DNA of 64,000 bases from Paraspadella gotoi (GCA_051294375.1 CM119265.1:11905818-11969817), one strand, 5' to 3'. Shown: positions 43,199 through 55,050, counted from the stretch's first letter. Numbers and translations: made by a program. Notes: a model not told the origin generated them from the letters alone.

Positions 43199-44719
43199 TT
43201 TATTTTATTTTAAATAAGTCGTTTAATTTTATATTCCTTTCCCTCTTCTTTTTCTTAGTAGATCAATTCGAGTTTGTTCAAAACAATACATTCCAATGTC
43301 AGGATCAAGAATGAATGAAAATTGCGGAAATTGGTATCCCTCCAAAATTTTACATAAAACAATCCCAAAATGCACGTTTTGAAATCGACTTTTCCGTGTA
43401 TAATGTAAGCGTCGTGAAACTAAGCATTTCTTTAAACAAGAAAAGGATACTTGAATTAAAGCTGAGAGGCCAAAAATTGAGTTCACATGTCCTTATAGTT
43501 GCAGGGTGGGGTCACTCCGTTACATTGTTACAGCTCTGTTTGGGCGACGAAGGTTTCGCCAACACGGGGTTGACCCTAGTTGGTCACTATGTTGTTTGGT
43601 CACGAGGGAAGCCGGTTACTGACCATCGATCTCTCTCTCCCTCTTTCTTGGTAAATGCCTCGCTCTCCCTCGATTAGTCTCTCTTAGTATCTCAACGATT
43701 GAATATGTGTCTGTCAATAACTATTGTGAAATGTATTTATGTGCCTCTACAATACCTTTTACTTATTTAATTTTTTTTTCATCAGTCATGTTTTTATTGT
43801 ATATATACTTGTATAGTATTTATTAATTGAATATCCCTCGGAAACTCGTAAAAACGAGGTTTCTCCGGGTGAAACACATTTGTGAGTTTACAATTTTAAA
43901 TCCATTTCTCTCGTTAGAGGTTAACGAGGTTAAAAGCAAAGTTAAAATAACGGCCAAAAAATGGACCGGTCGAAAATTGACTGGGAATGAGAGAAACGAA
44001 TCAAGATATCTTTCACAATTGGTTTGTTGCTTTTCATTATTTTTATAAGATAGAAACATGGCTTAAAGCTGCCTGGAAAGTAGTGTCAAAAGAATATCAT
44101 TCAAGCATTCTGATTCATTAGGAAAAAAATTTTCAAGGCTTATTACACAATCCATGAATATTAATAGCAATTATAATTATTAATTATTATTAATTAATTA
44201 TTATATTTATAATAATTTTTATGATAGAATAAGTAGCAAGTTGTTTCTTTAAATTTGAGCACTATGTTCAGTTTAAAGCATATAGTAAAATACTTCTTAT
44301 TGAATAGACTAATCGCCAGATAAATAATTTGTTTTGAAAATAATATTTACTTAATATTCAATTTATAATAAGAAAATTAACCGAGTATGGACTAAACACC
44401 AATTTCCAGTAACGTGAGACAAATGCAAAATCTGATAAGAATATAAGTTCAGATTTAAGAATTAAGATGCCTCCTATCTAAAAATTAAGTATCTCATACC
44501 ATGCTTCATTATTCATTACAATAAATAATACAGCAATGTAAAAATTATAAAATGTTCTTTGTTTTGATAAGGAATAAAAAAATAATATTAATTCTAAATT
44601 TAAACAGAAAAAAATTTAAAAAAAGATAAAAAATAAAAATCTTTTGAAACTATGATATTTATTTTAATTATATGCTATGATAGTTTTTTCATGACATTTA
44701 TGATACTGATACAACTGTC
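43199..44719. other. Unclassified sequence with one unrecognised open frame
   Basis: The + strand frame 43315-43677 (120 codons) has ordinary composition but no family I know; a - strand frame overlaps it. 43820-44060 has a second pair of short frames. From 44060 on the sequence is AT-rich. I cannot support a gene. Confidence 0.4.
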
Positions 44720-45395
44720 ATATAACAATAAAAAACTATTAAAAACTATTAATATTGCGTATTTGCTTAATTACTGAGCGTTATTTCCGGTTTTGGACAC
44801 GCCCACTATGGGTATGAACAATTTTTTAAAAAACATTTTAATGTAAAACTTATTAAATAATGAGACTAATTGTAAGATAAAAATAATAATTACTTAAATA
44901 TTAAGTTTTAAGAAAAAGGAAAAATTCCATGTTGTAGTCAACGTCAACTTCCGGTCAATTGTGCGTGGGTCTAACGCAAAATCTGAATGATGATACTGAA
45001 GAGACAGTAATTATTGTTAAGTGTTAGTGACAGAACCGTTCAATATAAGCAGTCTCTGAGCTTCGGATCAGGCTGTAACACCGTGTTACAGGCGGGTTAA
45101 GCGCCCCGTCCCTCTTAACTGCCAGGCGGCCACCGGGCTAGAACCCCGGACCTTTGGGTTGGGAGGCGAATGACTTGCCTCCGGCACCAATGGCCGCTGA
45201 TGAACGGTTGGTGGATTTTAATCCACCATAATACCTTGTTAATCGTTTTAGGCACTCAAAATTATACTCGGAACTGAACAGTATTGTCAAAATTTTTGAT
45301 GAATGGTTAAAAAAAAACTGTGTACTGAATAAAATTTCAATGAACTCAAAATTCTCATTGACTTATAAATTATGTACTAGTATACGTCTAGTCGA
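44720..45395 (-). repeat. Old interspersed repeat R7, short copy, with SINE-2 inserted
   Basis: The reverse of 33110-33400 plus 34340-34440, lacking the internal ~0.9 kb. A SINE-2 copy splits the block between '...CAAAATCTGAATGATGATAC' and 'ACCTTGTTAATCGTTTTA'. Position 33300-33320 in the long copy is the matching empty site. Confidence 0.75.
44997..45230 (-). repeat. SINE family 2, copy 4
   Basis: A full unit from TGAAGAGACAG to CCACCATA with all family features. The surrounding repeat gives a direct view of its borders. Confidence 0.75.
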
Positions 45396-45610
45396 AATAG
45401 AAGATTCATTATAAGTCTCAAGATCAAGTTGGTAAAGTGAGTAATAACTTAAAGAAAATACAGTACAAGCCACGAGAAAAAATTAAACTTGACAAACGCG
45501 TTAAAAAGCTGGATGATAGTGATACAATGAGATACAGAGATACAAAGACTTCGCTAATAATAAAGAATAAAAAAGAATAACAAACGAAAAGCACAAACAC
45601 TATAGCGTCT

Positions 45611-45819
45611 TCAACGATACTTGTAGTTGAATTTGAGTTTAACGAGGTATCTCATCCGCACTTGGTTCGAGTTGTACACGATAAATTCGTTGTACTGCAG
45701 CGAAGTATTGCTCCCTAAATCTTTACCGACTCCGCAAGGAACCACGGTTCCATCATCCATCGTGTAGTATCCCTTCTCGTCCGGCATCGTTTTTCCTTTG
45801 CCCCACGTGCTGTGCTTGC
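45611..45819 (-). CDS. PARP-like catalytic domain, last exon only
   Basis: On the - strand an acceptor TTTCTTGACCTTAG precedes a 209-bp exon with KHSTWGKGKTMPD, then GTVVPCGVGKDLG and LQYNEFIVYNSNQVRMRYLV to the stop. This is the C-terminal end of the poly(ADP-ribose) polymerase fold of PARP1/2/3 type; the catalytic Glu lies in YNEFIVYN, and QVRMRYL is most like PARP2/3. PARPs add ADP-ribose to proteins at DNA breaks. Upstream exons should lie to the right, but none is recognisable in the window, and a Helentron-like element begins at 45890. It may be the end of a real gene with a long intron or an orphaned exon. Confidence 0.7.
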
Positions 45820-45889
45820 CTAAGGTCAAGAAATTGAGTTTCAATGATACCCCGTTTCCGTTCGAGAGTGACACCAAAAAATCTTTACC

Positions 45890-46540
45890 CTCAATATTGT
45901 CGGACATTCACTTACATCATGTCAGAACATCGAATTATGATAAATTATGCAAAAAAAATTATGTCCGTCTGTCTCTCCGTCCGTCCCACCTTAGCAAAAA
46001 GGTCCAATAACTCGTGATTGGGTTGGTTGGATTGGAATGAAATTTTGTTTAAAACGCATTTACTAAAATCTTTTTACTTATTTTAACCAATAATTACTCT
46101 AATTAATCATAATTGGATGGATAGATTGAGTTGAAATTTTGTGTGTGGGTAGGAAAGTGTGGGACAAAGCTTGATATAAAGTTTCGGTGGAAACGTGCGA
46201 GTGGAAAAGAGTTTAAATGGAAAAAAACATAAGTCACATTTACTAGAATCTTTATTATTTAAGATTACTAATAAATGTTTTAAATAATTAATTGATTAAT
46301 GTGAAAAAATGATGCAAGTTGAAAAAATGATGGAAGTTTAAAAAAATGATGCAAATTGAAAAAATGATGCGAGTTGAAAAAATGATGTGAGTGGAAAAAA
46401 TTATGCGAGTTGAAAAAATTATGCAAGTTAAAAAAAATTAAAAAATATTGTGATTTATCATCTGATTAGCTGATTACCGCTTAATTATCGTAGGCAGATC
46501 CGACATTGTTTATTCAAACTTGTTTATATATAAGTTTCAT
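45890..46540 (+). mobile_element. Helentron/pearl-like element, copy C (5'-truncated)
   Basis: Starts inside the element at 'CCCTCAATATTGTCGGACATT'. It has a GTCC/GTCT microsatellite (45961-45988), a core unit with 'AGTTTCGGTGGAAACGTG' (46182) and a GATGCAAGTTGAAAAAAT-type tandem (46300-46430). The end GGCAGATCCGACATTGTTT (46493) is the same as in copies A and B. The left hairpin is absent. A further scrap of the family is at 46681-46722. Confidence 0.65.
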
Positions 46541-46748
46541 TTCGTGTCTAATTCATTTACTATTCTATATTTAATTTTTTATCTAACAGAGTAAAATTGG
46601 CGAAAAAAGACCATTTTAGGCATGTTCTTGGTTGAATTTTTTTAAAAATTTACATCATAAGATATATGAATTGTCATAATGTCGGTCCGCCCCCTCAATC
46701 TTGTCGGGCATTCACTTACAGGGTAGTGAATCAAAACTTAGAAAATCC

Positions 46749-47593
46749 GTATCTGTATTGAACTAAGTTCGGAGAAGTGGCGTCTTTGAATTCTAACTGA
46801 CTGGACTAATTCTGCGCATTGAAGACCAAATGAAATCGGGTATAAAATGGCGCAGAAGAGACGATGGCGCCGGTCCAGACGCCCTGGAGATGCTGACGAC
46901 AAAGTCTCAGTAGACGACGTCGGCTAAGGCCGAAATGACGACTGTCTACGAAGCCCAGGACTTGACGAAATGTCTGTAGTAAGTCTGTTGCTTGAGTCGT
47001 AGTAGAAGAAGAAGAGTCTTGAGAAGTTGATTGTCTTAAGTCTGTAGAAGATTGTAGTCTCTTGTAGTAGTAGACAAGTCTGTAGTCTTAAGAAGTTAGA
47101 AGTCCTGGGCAAGGAATAACAAAACATTTATCACAAACTCAGCAAATATATATAAATTTAAAGTGTCTTTCTTACTTGTTTCTGAAGCCAATATTAACCA
47201 AAAAGAGATGCTTCTCTCATAGAAAAGTCCACCAAACCAGCGATCACACAAAAAATAAGATTCCGAGATATCTGATAAAGAGTTTCTAATGCTCTGAAAA
47301 AGAACTAAAAACCCAGTGACAACTTTGAGATCTGAAGATGCCACGTGACCAGAATTCGATTAGAATCTTAATCGAAATCTATCGAAATCACGGGCACCAA
47401 TCAGAATCAGCTGTACACTGCCTTCGGAAATCTGTACTTAAGTATAAACAAAAGAGAGCCTAAAGATGTTGTGTCGATCGCCAGAATGGAAGCATTTTCG
47501 ATGTCAGTAATAAAGAGCAAAAGAGCAACGGGGAAAAGGTAGAGAAGCTGGATTTCCTCGTAATATTAAAGATAGTTATTTAGTAACAGTATC
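46749..47593. mobile_element. Solo LTR 1 with 5-bp target duplication
   Basis: LTR 46754-47588 (835 bp) starts TGTATTG and ends GTAACA, flanked by GTATC on both sides (46749-46753, 47589-47593). It is about 90 percent similar to LTR 2 but contains an extra ~90 bp of GTCTGTAGTAG-type repeats (46970-47095). It carries a CACGTGAC box (47343) and a CCAATCAG box (47397), plausible promoter elements. Confidence 0.9.
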
Positions 47594-48097
47594 TTTTTTT
47601 ATTGTTTGACGCATCGGATACATTTAAAGAAAATAATTCAATTGAAGATACTTAAACAAACCTTGTTCTAACTATTAAAGCAATGCAAAAAGCACTGCTG
47701 CAAAATTCACTCCTGCCACAGCACCTAAAAGAATCACAGCTGCTCTTCATAAACGCTTCTGAAAGATTGAGACACAGCACGGAGACGGTTTACCCTACGC
47801 CATTGATATTTTGGTTGAAAGTCATATGGGTCTTCCCCTTTAAAACGCTCAACTTAGCACAGTTTAGGGGAATTAGATGTGGATATTATCAGGCACGAAA
47901 ATCATTCACTCAAAAATTAAAATGTTACTGCTGCTGAAATCTTTATTTTTTTCAGCTGTATACAATAATGCCCTTTGTTACAGCCATGCATAATAGAGCG
48001 AAGTGATGAAAAGATTGAGCGATGGAACAATGTTTTTTTGCTGCCTTTGTATATGTAATATAAAATAATTAAGCCCTTTTTCAAAAAAAATTTGCAT
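47594..48097. other. Unclassified sequence between the solo LTRs
   Basis: A short + strand frame (47683-47937) has no recognised relatives. It is not the interior of an LTR retrotransposon, since the two LTRs have different target duplications. Confidence 0.5.
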
Positions 48098-49220
48098 AAC
48101 AGTATCATTAATTAAATTTTTTTTATAGTAATATCCTTATAAAATCATAAAATTTCAAAATCATATTTTTTTTATTTTAAGAACAGTGTATTGAAACTAA
48201 GTTCGGAGAAGTGGCGTCTTTGAATTCTAACTGACTTGGCTTATCCTGCGCATTCAAGACCAGATGAAATCGGGAATAAATGGCGCAGAAGAGACGATGG
48301 CGCCGGTCATGACGCCCTGGAGATGACGACGACAGTCTCGGCAGAACGACGTCGGCTAAGGCCGAAAGGACGACGAACTGCAAAGCCCAGGACTTGACGA
48401 AATGTCGTAGTAACTTGAGAAGGTCTGTAGAGTTAGAAGTCCTGGGCGAGGAATAACAAAACATTTATCACAAACTCAGCAAATATATATAAATTTAAAG
48501 TGTCTTTCTTACTTGTTTCTGAAGCCAATAATAAACCAAAAAGAGATGCTTCTCTTCATAGAAAAGTCCACCAAACCAGCGATCACACAAAAAATAAGAT
48601 TCCGAGATATCTGAATAAGAGAGTTTCTATGCTCTAAAAAGAACTAAAAACCCAGTGACAACTTTGAGATCTGAAGATGCCACGTGACCAGAATTCGATT
48701 AGAATCTTAATCGAAATCTATCGAAATCACGGGCACCAATCAGAATCAGCTGTACACTGCCTTCGGAATTCTGTACTTAAGTATAAACAAAAGAGAGAGC
48801 CTAAAGATGTCGTGTCGATCGCTAGAATGGAAGCATTTTCGATGTCAGTAATAAAGAGCAAAAGAGCAACGGGGAAAAGGTAGAGAAGCTGGATTTCCTC
48901 GTAATATTAGAGATAGTTATTTCGTAACAAACAGTTTTAGATTCGCCGGAAAATTTTTAGGTTAAAGCTGCAAAAAATGACAAAAACGTTTCATCATATA
49001 ACAGTTTCTACTACAAAGCGTAAAAAAGTGGAGAATTTAACCTTTTTTTTCGATTTTTGACGCTAAAGACCTTGAAATTTTTAATAACATATTATATATT
49101 TTTGATCTAACTTTTTGTAAAGAATCAGAATCTTTAATAAAAATTAAAAAAAAAATATTCTGAAAATTTATGATTTTATAAGGATATTACTATAAATATA
49201 TTGTAATTAATGATACTGTT
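48098..49220. mobile_element. MITE with ~60-bp TIRs, split by solo LTR 2
   Basis: The left end AACAGTATCATTAATTA...ATAGTAATATCCTTATAA (48098-48160) is inverted at 49160-49220. Without the LTR and one duplication copy the element is about 375 bp. There is no coding capacity. Confidence 0.75.
48182..48934. mobile_element. Solo LTR 2 with 5-bp target duplication
   Basis: LTR 48187-48929 (743 bp), TGTATTG...GTAACA, flanked by AACAG on both sides (48182-48186, 48930-48934). It is nested inside the TIR element above. The short + strand frame at 48677-48883 is shared with LTR 1 and is LTR sequence. Confidence 0.9.
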
Positions 49221-50394
49221 CCCCAAACAATATAAGCAAAATATTTTTTGTACTCCTTAATCATATTATCTCACGTCTAAATATCCTTGTTTGTTCACTC
49301 AAATAAAATTTATGTTCCCCAGTGCTCCACTCTAATGCATAATAACCCCAAGAGTATTGGCTCTTTAAAAATGTCAAGAAATGGAATCTCAGAATAATAT
49401 AGTAGACTGCAGCAATGGATTTTTGCCCAGTAACAAAAATATAAGGAAGTATTTATCTTTCATCTGATGCTCCAGTAGATTGCATAAATATATTTACTTG
49501 ATATTTTACACAGAGAGTCCCAACTACATCAGTTATTGATTTCATAAGCTCCCAGAGATGGCACTCAACCAGAGTGGCCACTACAGTGTGAACTTAAAAA
49601 AAAAATTTTTACAGTATCTTAAAATTGCTTTTATTAATTAAGGTTAAAATAGGTCTTGTTAAACTGCGGCAGTTAAATGGCCATAGGATAGTAAAGATAA
49701 GATGTCCTAGTAAATATTTCTAAATGGAGTTCTTCATTTGCTCTCTTTAGAATTTTTCTTTTAACATAGAAACGAGCTCCTCGCGTGCATATTATTGGTT
49801 TTAAGTTTCCGACATTTGCTACCTGCAGCATCCTTATAAATGGCCCTAATCCACTCGGGCTTGAGCGCACGGTTTCCCGAATTCAAATAGTAGTTATTCC
49901 TATTCTTAATAGCTTTCTTAATAATATAACATACTGCTAGGGAATATTGACATATTTACGTAGACACATTTGAATCCGACAAAGTTTTAATTAGATAACC
50001 AGTCTGGGTGTCATTCTGTTCGTTTTTCCAAGCTCTTTTTAACTAAAAAAGTTTTATTTATCGTCGCAATCGCTAAGCGTTTACAGGGATTTCTTAACTT
50101 CAATACAATGTCAACGCAATTAAGGTATGTAGTCATTTTACAATAAACTTCTAATTCAGAAATCCGATAGCCATATGTCTGAAGGGCTCGCAAAATTTTT
50201 CTTTTTCTTGTAATTTAGCCCATATACAATAGGGCCGTAGCGATGAAGAGTATATTGATCGAACATGTAAAATCTGTTGCGTATTGCTAGCGCCAAACTT
50301 CGTCATGGGGTGGGTCAGAAGTTTGATTTGGGAACCTTTCCAAATGAAAACTTCATACATTTCTGAGAAAACTTTCAATGGAGCAAAATTTTTC
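49221..50394 (-). other. Unclassified region with three short - strand frames
   Basis: Frames at 49673-49870, 50011-50193 and 50151-50378 lie on the - strand and look like pieces of one decayed protein (YCIWAKLQEKEKFCEPFRHM and similar). I cannot assign a family. It may be the 3' part of the same decayed locus as 51150-55460. Confidence 0.3.
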
Positions 50395-50790
50395 TAAAAT
50401 GGCAAGAAGCATTAGTAATTAATTTTTTAATAATTTATTTATAGATAGGAAATGTCAAAAATTTTTTTTTTGAATTTGTTATTTTTTAAAAGCAGATTCA
50501 AATGGCTTATGAAAAAGTTTATCTACACAAAGTATAATTCTTTTTTCAATATTTGATGATAAGTGGGTTTAAATTGAGAAAAACTTAAAAAAATCATCAT
50601 CATCATCATCATCCGATGGATTTTAGCAGTTTTTTTCAAATTTTTAGTAATAAAACATCAAAATTTAAAAAAGTTGTAATTATATTTTTTGTTTAACTTT
50701 TTAAGCTCTATCAGAAATCAATTAAAAAAACTTAAAATATTCCCAAAAATTTTTTGACATTATATAGGCAATAAAATAATATTATTAGCG
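50395..50790 (-). repeat. AT-rich interspersed repeat R1, copy 3 (diverged)
   Basis: Reverse relative to copies 1 and 2: a GAT/ATC trinucleotide run at 50597-50614, 'TAATTTTTTAATAATTTATTTATA', and the block corresponding to 'GACAACTTTTTATGAGC'. Similarity is patchy. Confidence 0.5.
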
Positions 50791-52057
50791 AAATTACTCA
50801 TGGTTCGGAACATTTTTGTAAAAAAATTATTTTAACACAATAATTAATACCAATAATGGATTAGTTTAATGCTGTTCCCATTAAAATTTGAATTGGTCGG
50901 CTACCTCTAATATTGCAATAAAGAAACATTTTTATAACAAAATTTATTTAAAATATTTTGGAACAGTATCACTTTATCGATTTTTTATAATTTTATCACT
51001 TATTCACTTTTAATTGGTTCTTTTCAGTCACGTGACATTATACAGCCAATCAGCATCGGTTATTCTAGCTCAAATTTTATTAAACAAAAAAAAGAAAGTT
51101 GTCGTTCTATTTTTTTTAATTAAGTTTCAAACCATACAGATAAGATTTATTAGCGAAACAATGACGCAAAATCTTTTTTCGTCTCGACTGTAGGAAGAAG
51201 GAATCGAGACTTGATTCTCGCTCTCATAAAACCGTCTCGACGATCAAATCCGCATACTGAATGACAAGCTGCCGTCATCTCTTTAATCATTCTTTCGACG
51301 GCCTGGGTATGACAATTGAATTTAAAAACGCTCAAAGGAACTGTTAATATCTTATTAATTTCACTAAGGTTAAGTTTAGTCGTGAAAATGGGTTCAGTAA
51401 CAATTAAGTCATCCCAACTGATAACATTATTAAAACCTTTCAAAAAAACTAATGGTTGGACAGGCTTATTAGACCAATTTCGAGGTGGGAAATTTGATGG
51501 TGAGGTCGAAATTGCTCAGTTTAGTCGAAATCGCTTGACAACCGGGCCCTGAACGAGCATTTTCCAATTTTTCCCACATTTTAAAACGTTAATATCATTA
51601 TTCTATAAAATTACTTTTTTAAACTAAAGAAAAAGTAAATTACACTTTTTATTATATAAACTTAATATTTATCATAATTTGAAGTAACAGTTTTAAAAAA
51701 ACAGGGCCCAGGAGCATTTTTCCCTGTTTTTACTTTATCAATCACTTTAAAGGGAAAGTTCAATCAAGATTGTATAAAAATGTATAAAATATATATTAAT
51801 ATAAAACTATTTGCTTTCATTTAAAATAGGTTAAAACTTTTTAAATTTTAATTTATTATTTTATTAATTATTATTTTTAAGTAAATGATTACTGAAAACA
51901 ATCCAATCGGTTTTTTATTTTAAAAAGACAAATAAAATAATTTTGGTTTATTAACACAATGCAAAGGCCAAAACATATGTTTATTTTTAATAAAAAAATA
52001 TTAGAGGAAAAACAATATGTTTTTCGCGCTTTAACAACATTTATTTTTTATATAATG

Positions 52058-52093
52058 GACAAGTTTCGACTCTAGTTTTCGAGTCTTCATCAG
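52058..52093 (-). ncRNA. Hammerhead-core-like motif, copy 2
   Basis: On the - strand: CTGATGA, one A, a perfect five-base stem (GACTC/GAGTC) and GAAAC, followed by TTGTCC and an AATAAA a little downstream. This resembles the CUGAUGA-stem II-GAAA core better than copy 1. One extra base after CUGAUGA and undefined stems I and III make activity doubtful. Confidence 0.3.
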
Positions 52094-52211
52094 TATTGAA
52101 AAGATACATTCACAAACTTTTTTATATTGGTTTAAGGGAGAGAGAGAAGGAGGAGATATTGAGGGAGAGAGAGAGAGTTTCCAACAAAGAAATTGAGTAA
52201 AGGACAGTGGT

Positions 52212-53130
52212 CAGATGTTAGGACAGGAGAAAGTGAGGGAAGGGAAGGAGAGTGAGTGAATTTGAGATTGGTGAAAAAGAAAGAGAGAGAGAGAGAGATC
52301 AATATATTTGGCAATATATAACATGAAATATGAAGTGAAAACGAAAGTAACATAAGTTAATAATAAATAAATGTTTGTGAGAATTTGGTTTAATAGTAAG
52401 AATGAAATATGAAATGGAAGAATAAGTTGGTGAAGGGATCTAAGGTAAGTTTAAGAGAAAAATAAGATGAGAAAGAGCTCAAAATGAGCTGGCCCCCCCT
52501 AGCAGGGCAAATGAGGGACATTACCGATGTGCTCGGTTCATTGGCCTGTAATGGGCTGAGAGGATATTGTGGTGGAGTGGGATTGGTTCGGGTCTGGCTA
52601 AGATCCGGCTGAAAAAATGCCAAGTGCCACTCGTATACTTCTGGCCTGATAGGCCTGCCGAGAGCCCTCTTCTCACCTGATGGTGAGGCGGGCAGTTGTC
52701 TGTTCTGGCCTGTTTTGAAACGGGAGATACAGATTCCTCTCCCTCCTCTTGCAGCCGTCGTTTTGGGCGGCGCTCAGCACGAGAAAAGTCGTGCCAAGTT
52801 GCTGCAGGCTCAGGAGAGGCATCAGATGTTCATTGCCTGCTAGAAAATCTCCGCCTGACCCATTGAGTGGGACAGGAATCACCGTGTGGCTGAGGTGGCG
52901 TTGGGTGCCCACCAGTTTGATTAGCGAATCATAGCTTGGAGGGAGTTCGAATTGTCCTCCATCACGGTTCAAAGAGGGTTCGAGGGCTTTGATGTTACTT
53001 TAGTTTTTCACTTCTATTCACTGTTGTACATTGCCAAATGTATTGATCTCTCTCTCTCTTTTCCACCAATCTCAAATTTACTCACTCTCCTTCCCTTCCC
53101 TTACTTTCTCCTGTCCTAACATCTGACTCA
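52212..53130. repeat. Inverted pair of ~100-bp repeats, 0.7 kb apart
   Basis: 52212-52316 (CAGATGTTAGGACAGGAGAA...GATCAATATATTTGGCAAT) is the reverse of 53029-53130 with about 90 percent identity by eye. The interior includes a GC-richer part with a - strand frame (52972-52673, VIPVPLNGSGGDFLAG) that I do not recognise. It could be an element with inverted termini or an inverted duplication. Confidence 0.65.
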
Positions 53131-53848
53131 ATTCTGAAGCTTTGAAATTTTATTCATCAATTTTTTTACTTTAATATTATGAATTTCTTTTAATATAATT
53201 AAAAATATACTATGTGATAATAGGGTCTTGTAGTAAATTACTAGAGTTTTCATCAGTGCAAATTAAAAGTTTTGGGAGACATGGTTTGAAAAGGAAACCA
53301 TTCCATCTCTCTCACTCTCTCTCCTCTTTTTTTTCTTCTCAAACCATGTCTCCAAAAATTTTAATTTATGCTGATGAAGATATGACTTCTTCAAAACGTG
53401 TCCATAATTTACTATGAAGATAAATAAAACTTTACCATTGCCAAAACAAACTAAAGACTTTTACTTATTCTGAATTAAATGTTTGCAAATTTAAAATTAG
53501 TGATTACAAAAAAATCAGAATAAAGTTTTTAGCAAAATTTTAAAAAAACCCTTTTTAGGTATTATGCTCATTTCAGGGCTAAGAAAGAAAAAATATTAAA
53601 GTACAATCATTAATTGTACTTTAAAATGGGTAAAAAAAGAATAAAAACTAATTAATTTATTGTTTATTTCAGTTGGATAATAATAAACTACAAAAATTAT
53701 GGGAAATTCTAAAAAGCTAAAATATGCTCATGTAGGCCTGGTAGTCAAGCGATATCGAGGTTTGCGACGGTTTTTGACCTTACCATTAGATTCCTTACCC
53801 CCATATTAGTATAGTTAGCCTGTCCCAACAGTAAAAATGCAAGCTTTA
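53131..53848. other. Unclassified sequence
   Basis: AT-rich, with a small inverted pair: 'AAAAGTTTTGGGAGACATGG' at about 53265 and 'CCATGTCTCCAAAAATTTT' at about 53345. No gene is seen. Confidence 0.4.
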
Positions 53849-54226
53849 TTATTTTTTGAAATGTTTAAATAACATTATAAATAGAATCAGCTTCAAATTG
53901 AGAGCAGGGGGTTTAAAAATTCGGGGAGAGTCATCTCCTGTTCCTCTTCCATCACGGATTTCCAGCAGTTTTTTGACAGCAAATTCTCGATGGTTTTTAT
54001 CGTCAGAAGCTGCCAACGCTAACAGTAGGTTTTCTGGATGAACAAAATAGCTTTTTACGTATGGTGAAACAATTTCCCTAATAGCGTTTGGCAGCAACTT
54101 CAAAAACTGTATTTGTGAAAAAATATGAAAAGGGGCTTTTAGGATTGATGGAGCCGCTTTGATTTTAAACCAAATTTGACAATAATTCGACATTATAAAA
54201 AGAACAATTTTGTCTAGGGAAACCAA

Positions 54227-55050
54227 CGATCAAACAGCCCGAGCGCGAGTCTCGTGTCTCGTGAGCCACGCATTCACCTTCCTCTTCCTCCTCCTAGCAC
54301 CCAGGGCTCGAGGCTCACCGAGTTTTCGCCTTCTCGTTTCTACTCTCTCTCCTCTACTTTCTCCTCTCCGCTCCTTTCGATTTTCCCTCCATTTTTTGTA
54401 CACCTTTTTTTGCCTTTTTTTAGTAGTAGATATACGTTTTCCTACATTTCGCCTCCTTCCTTTACGACTTCGTTAGTTAGACCCAGATTACCACCATCCC
54501 AGATAGAGTGGCGCCCAATGTGTTACTCTTACTTAACCACTAAAGAAATCCCCAAACATTTCCTCTCACCCCTGAGCTGCTAACCGGGACTTAACCAAAA
54601 ATAGATCTCACCTATTTCCCTCTTTCTCTCTAACCATCACAATAACAAACCTCACCCATTTCCCTCTTTCCTCTCTGACCCGCTCTCTGACATCCTTATT
54701 TAACCTTTCTCTGACCGCTTTCTCGCCTTTGCAGTCAGATCAGTTTTTTTCATGTATAAAAACATAAGTCGAATTGCCGTTGTTAACCAACGTGCGTGGC
54801 AAATGGGGCCAGGAGTGAGACTAGTGACGCGTTCCCCGGCTCAGCAGCACTTCGACAGAGTGATGCAGCGTCGGGACTGGGCCCTGCAGCAGCTCTGCTG
54901 TCGCTGAGGCCGGGAGTCTGGTTTTTTCTTTGACTTTTGTTTTTGTTTCACACGTCTGGTCACAGCGCGGTGTCTCGCCTTTTGGAGAGACAAAAGGCTA
55001 ATGTGGGGGGGGGGTTTGATAAGAATCATAATTCCATCCAGAATTACAGA
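54227..55050. other. C/T-rich then GC-rich unclassified sequence
   Basis: 54260-54720 is pyrimidine-rich (CTCTCC, CCTCTTTC runs) with overlapping short frames of low complexity. 54780-55020 is GC-richer and holds a - strand frame (55029-54841) without known relatives. It lies inside the spread-out orphan-gene locus. Confidence 0.35.

Noticed and set aside
45611-45907. A 98-codon PARP-like frame starting at an ATG
   Set aside because: The first ~30 codons come from the transposon and intron. The conserved part begins at an acceptor, giving 45611-45819.
46754-48929. A complete LTR retrotransposon with direct LTRs
   Set aside because: The outer flanks do not match each other, whereas each LTR has its own matching 5-bp flanks, and the 0.6-kb interior has no retroelement motifs.
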